The notes beneath the pieces were generated by a model. That model saw only the letters and a program-made list of their open reading frames with translations, ran no database searches and had not been told where the DNA came from. The position numbers and the translations under genes are program-made. This document shows positions 27,938 through 36,379 of a stretch of DNA of 64,000 nucleotides, piece after piece. The stretch comes from Yersinia alsatica (GTDB lineage: Bacteria; Pseudomonadota; Gammaproteobacteria; Enterobacterales; Enterobacteriaceae). Each line of letters opens with the position of its first letter. Position 1 is the stretch's first letter. Location of the stretch: positions 173,126-237,125 of the forward strand of contig NZ_CABHWW010000038.1 in NCBI RefSeq assembly GCF_902170305.1, written 5' to 3'.

Positions 27938-29389
27938 ATGCAAACCCTGAACCGTCGTGACTTTCCTGGCCGTAGCCACCCTGACAAAATCATCCAATTT
28001 GGTGAAGGTAACTTCCTGCGTGCTTTTGTCGACTGGCAGATTGATTTACTCAATGAGCATACCGATCTGAATGCCGGGATCGTGGTGATCCGCCCGATAG
28101 ACACAGATTTCCCTCCTTCACTCAGTACTCAGGATGGCCTGTATACTGCGGTGATCCGCGGTTTGAATGAGCAGGGTGAAGCAGTGCGTGAATCTCGCCT
28201 GATCCGCTCGGTTAACCGCGAAATCAATATCTACCGCCAGTTTGATGAATATCTGGCGCTGGCACGTGATGCCAATATTCGCTTTATGTTCTCGAACACC
28301 ACTGAAGCGGGGATTGCCTGGAATGAAGCGGACCAATTCAATGATGCGCCGCCAAGCTCCTTCCCAGCTAAATTGACACGTTTGCTGTTCGAACGTTTTG
28401 AGCATTTTAATGGTGCTGCGGATAAAGGCTGGGTGCTGCTACCGTGTGAATTGATTGATTATAACGGCGAAGCACTGCGTGAACTGGTGCTGCGTTATGC
28501 CAGCCATTGGCAACTGCCAGCTGCATTCACTCAATGGTTGACTGAAAACAACAGGTTCTGTTCAACATTGGTTGACCGCATCGTGACGGGTTACCCTCGT
28601 GATGAGGTTGCTGCGCTGCAAACTGAGCTGGGTTATCAAGACAGCTTCCTGGATACCGCCGAATATTTCTATCTGTTTGTTATCCAAGGGCCAAAAGAAT
28701 TGGCACAAGAGCTTCGTCTGGATAAATTAGATCTGAATGTCCGTATTGTTGATGACATCAAACCTTATAAAGAACGCAAAGTTGCCATTCTGAATGGCGC
28801 GCACACCGCGTTAGTGCCGGTCGCTTACCTCTCTGGGTTAGATACTGTCGGCCAGACCATGGACGATGCGCAAATCAGCAGTTTCGTAGAGAAAACCATT
28901 ACTGAAGAGATTGTTCCGGTATTGGACTTACCTGAAGACGAGCTGTTGTCATTCTCTCAGGCGGTATTAAGTCGCTTCCGCAACCCGTTCATTCAGCACC
29001 AATTGCTGTCTATTGCCTTGAATGGTATGACAAAATTCCGCACTCGCATTTTGCCTCAGTTGCTGACTTATCAGCAGCAGCAAGGCAAGTTGCCGCCGCG
29101 TCTGACCTTTGCACTGGCTGCGCTGATCGCCTTTTATCGTGGTGAGCGTGATGGTCAAACCTATCCACTACAGGATGATGCCCATTGGCTGGAGCGTTTT
29201 TCAACCCTGTGGAGTGGTGTAAAGCACGGTGATATCGCGCTGGCTGAGTTGGTTAACAGCGTACTGTCTGATGCGGCCCATTGGGGGCAGGATCTGACAG
29301 CTGTGCCGCAACTGGCAAATCAAGTAACAGAACAACTGCAAACTATCATAGATCGCGGTATGAGAGCGGCAGTCGTGGCATACAGCTAA
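27938..29389 (+). CDS. uxaB: Tagaturonate reductase (altronate oxidoreductase) UxaB
   Basis: 483 residues. The NAD-binding start is [20 protein letters not shown], typical of mannitol-dehydrogenase-superfamily uronate reductases. Further motifs are [12 protein letters not shown] and the catalytic region [20 protein letters not shown] with the conserved Lys and His. It reduces tagaturonate to altronate with NADH. The gene follows uxaC by about 200 bp and precedes uxaA by 10 bp; in E. coli uxaB is elsewhere on the chromosome, so the pathway is more compact here. Confidence 0.96.
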   Translation: MQTLNRRDFPGRSHPDKIIQFGEGNFLRAFVDWQIDLLNEHTDLNAGIVVIRPIDTDFPPSLSTQDGLYTAVIRGLNEQGEAVRESRLIRSVNREINIYRQFDEYLALARDANIRFMFSNTTEAGIAWNEADQFNDAPPSSFPAKLTRLLFERFEHFNGAADKGWVLLPCELIDYNGEALRELVLRYASHWQLPAAFTQWLTENNRFCSTLVDRIVTGYPRDEVAALQTELGYQDSFLDTAEYFYLFVIQGPKELAQELRLDKLDLNVRIVDDIKPYKERKVAILNGAHTALVPVAYLSGLDTVGQTMDDAQISSFVEKTITEEIVPVLDLPEDELLSFSQAVLSRFRNPFIQHQLLSIALNGMTKFRTRILPQLLTYQQQQGKLPPRLTFALAALIAFYRGERDGQTYPLQDDAHWLERFSTLWSGVKHGDIALAELVNSVLSDAAHWGQDLTAVPQLANQVTEQLQTIIDRGMRAAVVAYS

Positions 29390-29399
29390 AGGTTTAACT

Positions 29400-30890
29400 A
29401 TGCAAAGTATTATAAAAATTCACCCGTTGGATAATGTCGCTGTCGCACTGCAAGACTTGGCCGCCGATGACGTTCTGGAAATCGGCGAGTTTAGCGTTAA
29501 GTTGGCTCAGCCGGTGGCGCGTGGTCATAAATTTGCGTTAACGGCTATCGAGCCTGGGCAAATGATCGTTAAGTATGGTTTGCCGATCGGCCATGCACTA
29601 ACCTTGATCCAGCCTGGCGAACATATCCATTCGCAAAATGCCAAAACCAATCTTAGTGATCTGGATGAGTATCAGTATCAGCCGGAATTTAGCGATTTGC
29701 CGCCGCAAATGGCTGATCGCGAAGTCCAAATCTATCGTCGCGCCAATGGAGATGTCGGGATCCGTAATGAATTGTGGATCATTCCGACTGTCGGTTGCGT
29801 CAATGGTATTGCCCGGCAGATCCAGCAGCGTTTCCTGAAAGAAACACAAGATGCTGAAGGTATTGATGGCGTCTATCTGTTCAGCCACCCATTTGGCTGT
29901 TCACAGCTGGGTCAGGATCATGAAAATACCCGCACCATGCTGCAAAATATGGTGCGCCACCCTAATGCTGGCGCGGTGCTGGTGATTGGGCTGGGATGTG
30001 AAAACAATCAGGTCGACGTTTTCCAAACCACGTTGGGCAAAGTTGATGAAGATCGCGTGCACTTTATGGTGTGCCAGCAGCAGGATGATGAAGTTGAAGC
30101 GGGTCTGGAGCATCTGCGCGCGCTGTATCAGGTGATGCGCAATGATAAACGGACTGCGGGCAAGTTGAGTGAACTGAAGTTTGGTTTGGAATGTGGCGGC
30201 TCTGATGGTTTATCAGGGATTACCGCTAACCCGCTGCTGGGGCGTTTCTCCGACTATGTTATTTCCAATGGTGGGACTTCGGTTCTGACGGAAGTGCCGG
30301 AAATGTTCGGCGCGGAAAGGATCCTGATGAGCCGCTGCCGTGATGAAGCGACTTTTGAAAAGACCGTCAGTATGGTCAATGATTTCAAACAGTATTTTAT
30401 TGCCCACAATCAGCCGATTTATGAAAACCCATCACCGGGCAATAAAGCGGGGGGGATCACCACATTGGAAGAAAAATCCTTGGGCTGCACCCAAAAAGCG
30501 GGTCAGAGCAAAGTGGTCGATGTGTTGAAATATGGCGAGCGCTTGCAACGCCCTGGCCTGAATTTACTCAGTGCGCCGGGTAATGATGCCGTGGCAACCA
30601 GTGCTTTAGCGGGTGCAGGTTGCCATATGGTGTTGTTCAGTACTGGGCGCGGCACACCTTATGGCGGCTTTGTACCCACAGTGAAACTGGCAACCAACAG
30701 TGAACTGGCGGCTAAAAAGCCGCATTGGATTGATTTCGATGCCGGTAAACTGATTCACGGCACCTCAATGGACACATTGCTGACTGAGTTTGTCGAGCTG
30801 ATCGTCGAGATTGCTAATGGTAAACCGGCGCGCAATGAAGTGAATGACTTCCGCGAGCTGGCTATCTTTAAAAGTGGCGTCACCTTGTAA
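29400..30890 (+). CDS. uxaA: Altronate dehydratase UxaA
   Basis: 496 residues. The N-terminal SAF domain (about residues 1-100) is followed by the catalytic UxaA/GarD domain with cysteines in TVGCVNGIARQIQ, SHPFGCSQLGQDHENT, GLGCENNQVD and LKFGLECGGSDGLSG that bind the metal. It dehydrates altronate to 2-keto-3-deoxygluconate, which then enters the KDG kinase/aldolase route encoded elsewhere. It is the last gene of the operon, followed by a perfect terminator. Confidence 0.97.
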   Translation: MQSIIKIHPLDNVAVALQDLAADDVLEIGEFSVKLAQPVARGHKFALTAIEPGQMIVKYGLPIGHALTLIQPGEHIHSQNAKTNLSDLDEYQYQPEFSDLPPQMADREVQIYRRANGDVGIRNELWIIPTVGCVNGIARQIQQRFLKETQDAEGIDGVYLFSHPFGCSQLGQDHENTRTMLQNMVRHPNAGAVLVIGLGCENNQVDVFQTTLGKVDEDRVHFMVCQQQDDEVEAGLEHLRALYQVMRNDKRTAGKLSELKFGLECGGSDGLSGITANPLLGRFSDYVISNGGTSVLTEVPEMFGAERILMSRCRDEATFEKTVSMVNDFKQYFIAHNQPIYENPSPGNKAGGITTLEEKSLGCTQKAGQSKVVDVLKYGERLQRPGLNLLSAPGNDAVATSALAGAGCHMVLFSTGRGTPYGGFVPTVKLATNSELAAKKPHWIDFDAGKLIHGTSMDTLLTEFVELIVEIANGKPARNEVNDFRELAIFKSGVTL

Positions 30891-30914
30891 AAGTCATACT
30901 TTTTGATTAATATG

Positions 30915-30951
30915 AAACGGTGTTTTATTTTTTATGAATAAAACACCGTTT
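30915..30951. terminator. Terminator after uxaA
   Basis: Perfect 15-bp AT-rich stem: AAACGGTGTTTTATT (30915-30929) pairs with AATAAAACACCGTTT (30937-30951). Confidence 0.75.
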
Positions 30952-30994
30952 GTGTTATTAATCATGTAAGACTCAGTACGTATCAGGACCCACC

Positions 30995-31546
30995 ATGACT
31001 TTCTATTGGTTTGCTCAATCTATTGGTGTATTGGCATTTTTTGTCGGTATCACCATGTTCTTCAACCGTGATGAGCGTCGTTTTAGACTGCAACTTTCTG
31101 CCTACAGCGCCATTATTGGCTGCCATTTCTTCCTCATGGGAGCCAGTGCCGCCGGCAGCAGTGCCATGCTGAATGCGCTGCGCAATCTGGTGGCCTCCAA
31201 AACCCGCAGTAACATCGCAATGATGGTATTCATCATTCTGACGCTGGCTTTTGGGCTCTGGCGTATGCAACACGGGGTGGAAATATTGCCGATTTTTGGC
31301 ACGATAATCAGTACCTGGGCACTGTTTCGCACTACTGGGCTGACGACTCGCTGTGTGATGTGGATATCCACCGTATGCTGGGTTATCCATAACGTTTGGT
31401 TGGGGTCTATTGGTGGTTCATTGATTGAGGGTAGTTTCTTGCTGCTCAACGGTTTTAATATTATTCGCTTCCGCCGCCTGCAATTAAAAGGGATAGACCC
31501 TTTCCGGGTTGAAAAGAAAGTCGCGAAAGAAGATATCACTCAATGA
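30995..31546 (+). CDS. ygjV: YgjV-family inner-membrane protein
   Basis: 183 residues, mostly hydrophobic, with about six short membrane helices (WFAQSIGVLAFFVGITMFFN, YSAIIGCHFFLMGASAAGSS, MMVFIILTLAFGLWRM). It matches the YgjV family by length and by position between uxaA and sstT as in E. coli. Transport role is suspected from the fold; substrate unknown. Confidence 0.88.
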   Translation: MTFYWFAQSIGVLAFFVGITMFFNRDERRFRLQLSAYSAIIGCHFFLMGASAAGSSAMLNALRNLVASKTRSNIAMMVFIILTLAFGLWRMQHGVEILPIFGTIISTWALFRTTGLTTRCVMWISTVCWVIHNVWLGSIGGSLIEGSFLLLNGFNIIRFRRLQLKGIDPFRVEKKVAKEDITQ

Positions 31547-31548
31547 AA

Positions 31549-31569
31549 ACGGGGGCCATAAGCCCCCGT
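31549..31569. terminator. Bidirectional terminator between ygjV and sstT
   Basis: ACGGGGGC (31549-31556) pairs with GCCCCCGT (31562-31569). On the minus strand it is followed by TTTTC; both convergent genes end within 25 bp. Confidence 0.75.
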
Positions 31570-31590
31570 ATGTCAGACTTATCTATAAAT

Positions 31591-32847
31591 TTAGGCGCTT
31601 TTACGGCTTGCTAGCGGATCAGGATTTGCTAATCGCGCATCGTCGGCCTGACAGGCTGCGGCGGTGAACAGCACGTCGGTTGAGGAGTTCAGCGCGGTTT
31701 CGGCAGAATCCTGCAACACACCAATAATGAAACCAACAGCAACGACCTGCATTGCCACTTCGTTTGGAATACCGAACATACCGCAAGCCAGCGGAATCAA
31801 CAGCAGCGAACCACCAGCAACACCAGATGCGCCACAAGCACAGACTGCGGCAACCACACTTAACAGCAGGGCAGTTGGCAGATCCACCGCAATACCTAAG
31901 GTATGAACCGCCGCCAGTGTCAGCACGGTAATGGTTATCGCGGCACCGGCCATGTTAATGGTGGCACCCAACGGAATAGAAACGGAGTAAGTATCTTCGT
32001 GCAAGTTCATCTTCTTGCACATTTCCATATTAACCGGGATGTTCGCGGCTGAGCTGCGGGTGAAGAAGGCGGTAACGCCGCTTTCACGCAAGCAAGCAAA
32101 TACCAACGGGTAAGGATTGCGACGGATTTTCCAGAAAACAATCAGTGGGTTAACCACTAATGCGACTAATAACATACAGCCAATCAGCACCACCAGCAGT
32201 TGCGCATAGCCCAGCAATACGCCAAAGCCCGTTTCTGCCATGGTGGATGATACTAGGCCGAAAATACCCAGCGGTGCGAAGCGGATAACCACACGAACTA
32301 CTTTGGTGACGGCATCTGACATATCAGTAATCAATGCTTTGGTGGTATCTGCTGCATGACGCAAGGCAATACCCAGCCCCACAGCCCAAGCTAGAATCCC
32401 GATATAGTTGGCATTAAGCAGAGCATTAATCGGGTTTGCTATCACGCTGTTCAGCAAGCCTTTTAGTACTTCAACAATCCCTGTTGGCGGAGTGATGTCC
32501 GCATTGAGGGTGGCTAATACCAAGGTTGATGGAAACATAAAGCTGACCACCACGGCAACCAGCGCCGCAGAGAATGTCCCCAACAGATACAAGAACAGAA
32601 TAGGACGGATACTGGTTTTTTGGCCTTGCTTATGGTTAGCAATTGAGGACATCACCAGCATCAAAACCAAAACCGGCGCGACGGCTTTCAATGCGCCAAC
32701 GAATAGCGAGCCCAACAAACCGACAGCCAGTGCCGCTTGGGTTGATACCAAGGCTAAAATAATCCCGGCAATCAAGCCGACCAGAATCTGTTTAACCAAA
32801 CTGCCGCGGATAATAAATCCGATAAAACCAGATTGTGTCTTTTCCAT
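31591..32847 (-). CDS. sstT: Sodium/serine-threonine symporter SstT
   Basis: 418 residues of the dicarboxylate/amino acid:cation symporter family. The reentrant loop [24 protein letters not shown] region, [17 protein letters not shown] and [20 protein letters not shown] are the substrate and sodium-binding segments of SstT. It imports serine and threonine with Na+. The flanking order ygjV-sstT-alx is that of E. coli. Confidence 0.96.
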   Translation of the reverse strand: MEKTQSGFIGFIIRGSLVKQILVGLIAGIILALVSTQAALAVGLLGSLFVGALKAVAPVLVLMLVMSSIANHKQGQKTSIRPILFLYLLGTFSAALVAVVVSFMFPSTLVLATLNADITPPTGIVEVLKGLLNSVIANPINALLNANYIGILAWAVGLGIALRHAADTTKALITDMSDAVTKVVRVVIRFAPLGIFGLVSSTMAETGFGVLLGYAQLLVVLIGCMLLVALVVNPLIVFWKIRRNPYPLVFACLRESGVTAFFTRSSAANIPVNMEMCKKMNLHEDTYSVSIPLGATINMAGAAITITVLTLAAVHTLGIAVDLPTALLLSVVAAVCACGASGVAGGSLLLIPLACGMFGIPNEVAMQVVAVGFIIGVLQDSAETALNSSTDVLFTAAACQADDARLANPDPLASRKSA

Positions 32848-33116
32848 AGTTTTCTAGTGATGCCTCTTCCCAAGTTAAACTTGTTTTATTTTTAGCCGAT
32901 CAATGCATGAGCCGGAACGTGGCTCAGTGTTTAGTCTCACACCGGTAACTTAATATTATTTGTAACTGTGTGTGTTTGCTTTAACAGTATAAGGGAATCT
33001 ATTGAGCAGGAAAGAGTCAATCAGCAAAATACAATGTGGATCAAATTTGCATAACATTTTGTTTACATTTATGTGATCGCAATAACATTTGGCTGAGAGT
33101 AAAGATGGCGAGATAA
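32848..33116. promoter_or_regulatory. sstT upstream region
   Basis: About 270 bp with no ORF; AT-rich, with ATTTATGTGATCGCAATAAC near 33068 that could include a weak CRP-like half site. Otherwise nothing recognised. Confidence 0.35.
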
Positions 33117-33141
33117 ATACGGGGTAATGGTTACCCCGTAT
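33117..33141 (-). terminator. Terminator of alx
   Basis: ATACGGGGTAA and TTACCCCGTAT form an 11-bp stem with a 3-nt loop; the minus strand continues TTATCTC, 24 bp beyond the alx stop. Confidence 0.7.
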
Positions 33142-33164
33142 ACTATATTATCTCGTTATCCGTA

Positions 33165-34148
33165 CTATTTATGTGGGGTTTTATCTGCTACTGAGCGACG
33201 GTCTGCACGATGATTTGCCCAAGCATTAATAATCAATGTCAGAGCCAGAATGCTCGCGACCACACCTAATGAGATGCCGATAGGGATATGGAACAGGTCG
33301 ATAATCATCATTTTGATACCAATAAAGACCAAAATAACCGATAGACCGTACTTCAACATTGAGAAACGCTCAGCGACGTTCGCTAACAAGAAGTACATAG
33401 CGCGCAGACCTAAAATGGCAAACAGGTTAGAGGTCAACACGATAAAGGGATCGGTCGTCACCGCGAAGATGGCCGGAATGCTATCCACGGCAAAAATTAC
33501 ATCGCTCAATTCAACCAAGATTAATACTAATACCAGCGGAGTGGCATAGAGCAGGCCGTTTTTACGCACCGTAAAACGGTCGCCATGCAACTCGTCGGTC
33601 ATGCGCAGATGATTACGAATCCAGCGTACCAGCGGCTTGTCGCCAATCGGCGTGTTGTCCTCTTTTGCCATTGCCATTTTGATACCAGTAAACAGCAGGA
33701 AGGCACCAAAAAGGTACAGGATCCAGCTGAACTGCGACACCAACCAGCTGCCAGCGAAAATCATAATGGTACGCAGCACAATCGCGCCCAGCACACCGTA
33801 AATCAGTACCCGGCGCTGCAAGTTGGCAGGAACAGCAAAATAGCTAAATAGCATCAGCCAGACGAAGACGTTATCGACGGCGAGTGCTTTCTCAATTAGA
33901 TAGCCGGTGAGGAAGGCCAATGCTTGCTTGTCGGCAATTTCACGCCCCATAGTTTCGGCCAGATACCACCAGAAACCGGCGTTAAACAGCAAAGATAAAC
34001 TCACCCACACCAGTGACCAGCAGGCCGCCTGACGCAGTGTCATGGTTTGTGAGCCACGACGCCCCTGCAACAGCAAGTCGATGGCGAGCATAATTGTCAC
34101 CACAACAGCAAAACACCCCCACAGTAAAGGAGTACCCACGGTATTCAT
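33165..34148 (-). CDS. alx: TerC-family membrane protein Alx (Mn/pH-responsive)
   Basis: The start is [11 protein letters not shown] at 34148 by comparison with E. coli Alx; an ATG one codon earlier (34151) is also possible after GAGG. 327 residues, with about nine membrane helices and the TerC acidic motifs [14 protein letters not shown] and [20 protein letters not shown]. Alx is linked to manganese export and alkaline response. Its leader contains a yybP-ykoY riboswitch and an intrinsic terminator, so expression is expected to rise with Mn2+ and high pH. Confidence 0.95.
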   Translation of the reverse strand: MNTVGTPLLWGCFAVVVTIMLAIDLLLQGRRGSQTMTLRQAACWSLVWVSLSLLFNAGFWWYLAETMGREIADKQALAFLTGYLIEKALAVDNVFVWLMLFSYFAVPANLQRRVLIYGVLGAIVLRTIMIFAGSWLVSQFSWILYLFGAFLLFTGIKMAMAKEDNTPIGDKPLVRWIRNHLRMTDELHGDRFTVRKNGLLYATPLVLVLILVELSDVIFAVDSIPAIFAVTTDPFIVLTSNLFAILGLRAMYFLLANVAERFSMLKYGLSVILVFIGIKMMIIDLFHIPIGISLGVVASILALTLIINAWANHRADRRSVADKTPHK

Positions 34149-34162
34149 CATTAAGGAACCTC

Positions 34163-34370
34163 ATAAAAACAAAACGGCCAACGTCGGAAGACGCTAGCCG
34201 CTATGATTGAGCTGCAAGCAAACCTCGCCTTCCGGCAAGGTCTCACTTACAACTCTATTGATGTAAAAGCCCGAACAGGTGCTAATACATTAATGAGGTT
34301 GCCCGGTAACCGGGTGCTTTCGCACCGTAATGACGGCAGACCGGCAATGAAGTTACTCCCCTTTGCCGCG
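34163..34370 (-). promoter_or_regulatory. yybP-ykoY manganese riboswitch (PRE element) with terminator, controlling alx
   Basis: Reading the minus strand from about 34370: AAAGGGGAGTAAC, the hallmark start of the yybP-ykoY motif; variable hairpins; then GTGAGACCTTGCCGGAAGGC and GAGGTTTGCTTGCAGC, the second conserved segment. It ends in a stem CGGCTAGCGTC-TTCC-GACGTTGGCCG (34175-34200) followed by TTTTGTTTTTA, 12 bases before the alx ribosome-binding site. This supports transcriptional attenuation relieved by Mn2+ binding, in addition to the pH effect on folding described for E. coli alx. Confidence 0.9.
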
Positions 34371-34487
34371 CAAAAATAATTGAAAACGGCCTGCGGGTCA
34401 ATCACTGAAACAAAATATTAACTATTCCCTCGAACTTTAAGCCATACAGGGGATTAGCCGTGTTCAGATAGTCTCCCGGCAGACTCA

Positions 34488-34568
34488 ATACCCGCATGAC
34501 TTATTGGGTTGGTTTGTCGGGATTTGCTCACTTGCTGCCGACCTGCAACACCAATTACTTTGAGTATA
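34488..34568. repeat. Degenerate ERIC element overlapping the ygjR stop codon
   Basis: Half of an ERIC: ...TTGTCGGGATTTGCTCACTTGCTGCC then CTGCAACACCAATTACTTTG. The left half is eroded. The last codons and TAA of ygjR lie in its terminal segment. Confidence 0.6.
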
Positions 34569-35556
34569 TTGCCAGTGGCTGGGTATCTGCCGGGAAGATA
34601 ACGCCGGTCTGACGACGAATTTCCGTCTGAATACGTGATGTCAGCAAGGAGAGCTGTAAACCATCGTGTTCCACCTGTTTATTTTCCACCAGATTGGCAA
34701 AAACCTCAGCTTCATACAGCATAGTATTGATGTGCTGAGGTTGCGTCAGGTCTTGTGAATGGCTACCGCGTGGCGTAAAGGCCACAGAGAGACATTCAGA
34801 GATACTTTCAATCACCAGTGAGCCATCCTCTCCCTGAATTTCGCTAGGGATATCAGACTGGCTGACTTTCGAGTGGATAATAACCACATCAAAATCGCCA
34901 TAATTCAGGCAAACCGTACCGTGCGCGTCAACACCACTCGGCAGTAAACTCGCGCTTGCCAGCACGGATTTTGGCTCTCCCCATAAAGCCAAGGCACTGG
35001 CCAGACAGTAGTAACCGATATCCATTATCGAGCCATTAGAAAATGCCGGATTAAACGTATTGGGATTTTCACCATTCAGATAGCGCTGATAACGCGAAGA
35101 GTACTGGCAGAAATTGATAAAGGCTTTACGTAATTTACCCACGCGCGGCAGTGACTGCTTTATTTGCATAAAGTTAGGTAGGTAGGCAGTTTTAAAGGCT
35201 TCGAACAGCACCACTTGGTGTTCGCGGGCGCAGGCCACCAAGGCTGCGACTTCTGCCAAGTTGGAAGCTAATGATTTTTCGCAAATAACGTGTTTTTTAT
35301 GGCTGAGGAACAGTTTAGCTTGAGGATAATGTAGGGAGTTCGGGCTGGCGATATACACCGCATCAATCTGATCACTTGCTGCCATTGCTTCAAGATTATC
35401 AAAGCATTCAGTAACGTTATAATCCTCGCCAAACTGTTCCGCTTGCTCCAATTTGCGAGAGTAAACAGCCACTAGTTTCATTTTGCCACTTTCGTGGGCA
35501 GCATCGACAAAGCGCGCGGTGATCCAATTGGTGCCAATGACAGCGAAGCGAATCAT
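34555..35556 (-). CDS. ygjR: Gfo/Idh/MocA-type oxidoreductase YgjR
   Basis: Start ATG 35556 (MIRFAVIGTNWITARFVDAA); the longer frame to 35661 enters an ERIC remnant and is rejected. 333 residues. The Rossmann start VIGTNWIT is followed by the family's CEK motif (HVICEKSLASN) for NAD(P) and sugar binding, and IMDIGYYCLASAL with the catalytic Asp/His-like region. Substrate is unknown. Gene order alx-ygjR-ygjP follows E. coli, lacking ygjQ. Confidence 0.9.
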   Translation of the reverse strand: MIRFAVIGTNWITARFVDAAHESGKMKLVAVYSRKLEQAEQFGEDYNVTECFDNLEAMAASDQIDAVYIASPNSLHYPQAKLFLSHKKHVICEKSLASNLAEVAALVACAREHQVVLFEAFKTAYLPNFMQIKQSLPRVGKLRKAFINFCQYSSRYQRYLNGENPNTFNPAFSNGSIMDIGYYCLASALALWGEPKSVLASASLLPSGVDAHGTVCLNYGDFDVVIIHSKVSQSDIPSEIQGEDGSLVIESISECLSVAFTPRGSHSQDLTQPQHINTMLYEAEVFANLVENKQVEHDGLQLSLLTSRIQTEIRRQTGVIFPADTQPLAIYSK

Positions 35557-35644
35557 AGTGAACTCCATTCCCAGAAGAAAAACACGTTGTACTACCAGAT
35601 TATCACGCCCCGCAGAGCCATGGATTGATTTCTTACCCGGCAGA

Positions 35645-35712
35645 TTGGTTACCCGAATCACTCACTTAACGAGGTTTATCGGGACTTTCTCGTTTGTCGC
35701 CTTACTGCCAGA
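35645..35712. repeat. Degenerate ERIC element upstream of ygjR
   Basis: ACCCGAATCACTCACTTAACGAGG / TTTATCGGGACTTTCTCG core with TTGTCGCCTTACTGCCAG end; matches the ERIC centre but is truncated at both ends. Confidence 0.55.
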
Positions 35713-35741
35713 TGAAATCTATTAGCTAGACAAATTGAATG

Positions 35742-36245
35742 CTAGTAAATGGTGCCGAACAGATCCAAATGTGTCAGATAGAGGCGTGTATCAAACTCTA
35801 GCTGATGATATTGCGGCTCCATATGACAGCACAAACTGTAGAACGCTTTGTTGTGATCTTTCTCTTTCAAATGCGCCAATTCATGTACCACAATCATTTT
35901 TAAAAAGGCTTCGGGGGCATTTTTAAATACCGTAGCGACTCGAATCTCTGCTTTAGCTTTCAATTTGCCGCCCTGCACTCTGGAAATTGCAGTGTGCAGC
36001 CCGAGTGCATGCTTCATCACTTGGATTTTGCTGTCATAGGCCACTTTACTGAGTGGCTGAGCATTGCGCAGATACTGATTCTTCAGATCAATCGTATATT
36101 GATACAGCATCTTATCTGTATTGTAATCATGGGGTTGAGGATAGCGCTGACGCAGTACATTCCCCAGTCTTTGCTCGGTAATCAGTTGTTGTACTTGAGA
36201 CTGTAGGTGTTCGGGATAACCTTGTAAGTAGGTCAGTTCCGGCAT
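35742..36245 (-). CDS. ygjP: YgjP-like metal-dependent hydrolase
   Basis: 167 residues. The zinc motif HELAHLKEKDHNKAFYSLC (HExxH plus a third His) belongs to the YgjP/SprT-like metallopeptidase-type fold. The Ala/Lys-rich part before it (GGKLKAKAEIRVATVFKNAP) is family typical. E. coli YgjP has been reported to hydrolyse UTP; a proteolytic function has not been shown. It lies next to ygjR as in E. coli, and on the other side a species-specific autotransporter has been inserted. Confidence 0.9.
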   Translation of the reverse strand: MPELTYLQGYPEHLQSQVQQLITEQRLGNVLRQRYPQPHDYNTDKMLYQYTIDLKNQYLRNAQPLSKVAYDSKIQVMKHALGLHTAISRVQGGKLKAKAEIRVATVFKNAPEAFLKMIVVHELAHLKEKDHNKAFYSLCCHMEPQYHQLEFDTRLYLTHLDLFGTIY

Positions 36246-36302
36246 GGATATTTGCCCTAGGTAAATTGACTATCGTACTTGAGGATATCAGGTGATTCAA
36301 AT

Positions 36303-36343
36303 AAACCCCTAATGTCGGTATTGCTACTGACACCGGGGTTTTA
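36303..36343 (-). terminator. Terminator of the autotransporter gene
   Basis: AACCCC...TGTC and GACA..GGGGTT pair across a 12-base loop; the minus strand gives GGGGTTTATTTG. It lies between the autotransporter stop and ygjP start. Confidence 0.55.
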
Positions 36344-36379
36344 ATTTAATGTGGGAAGGTAGCTGAAGTCATCACTTGC

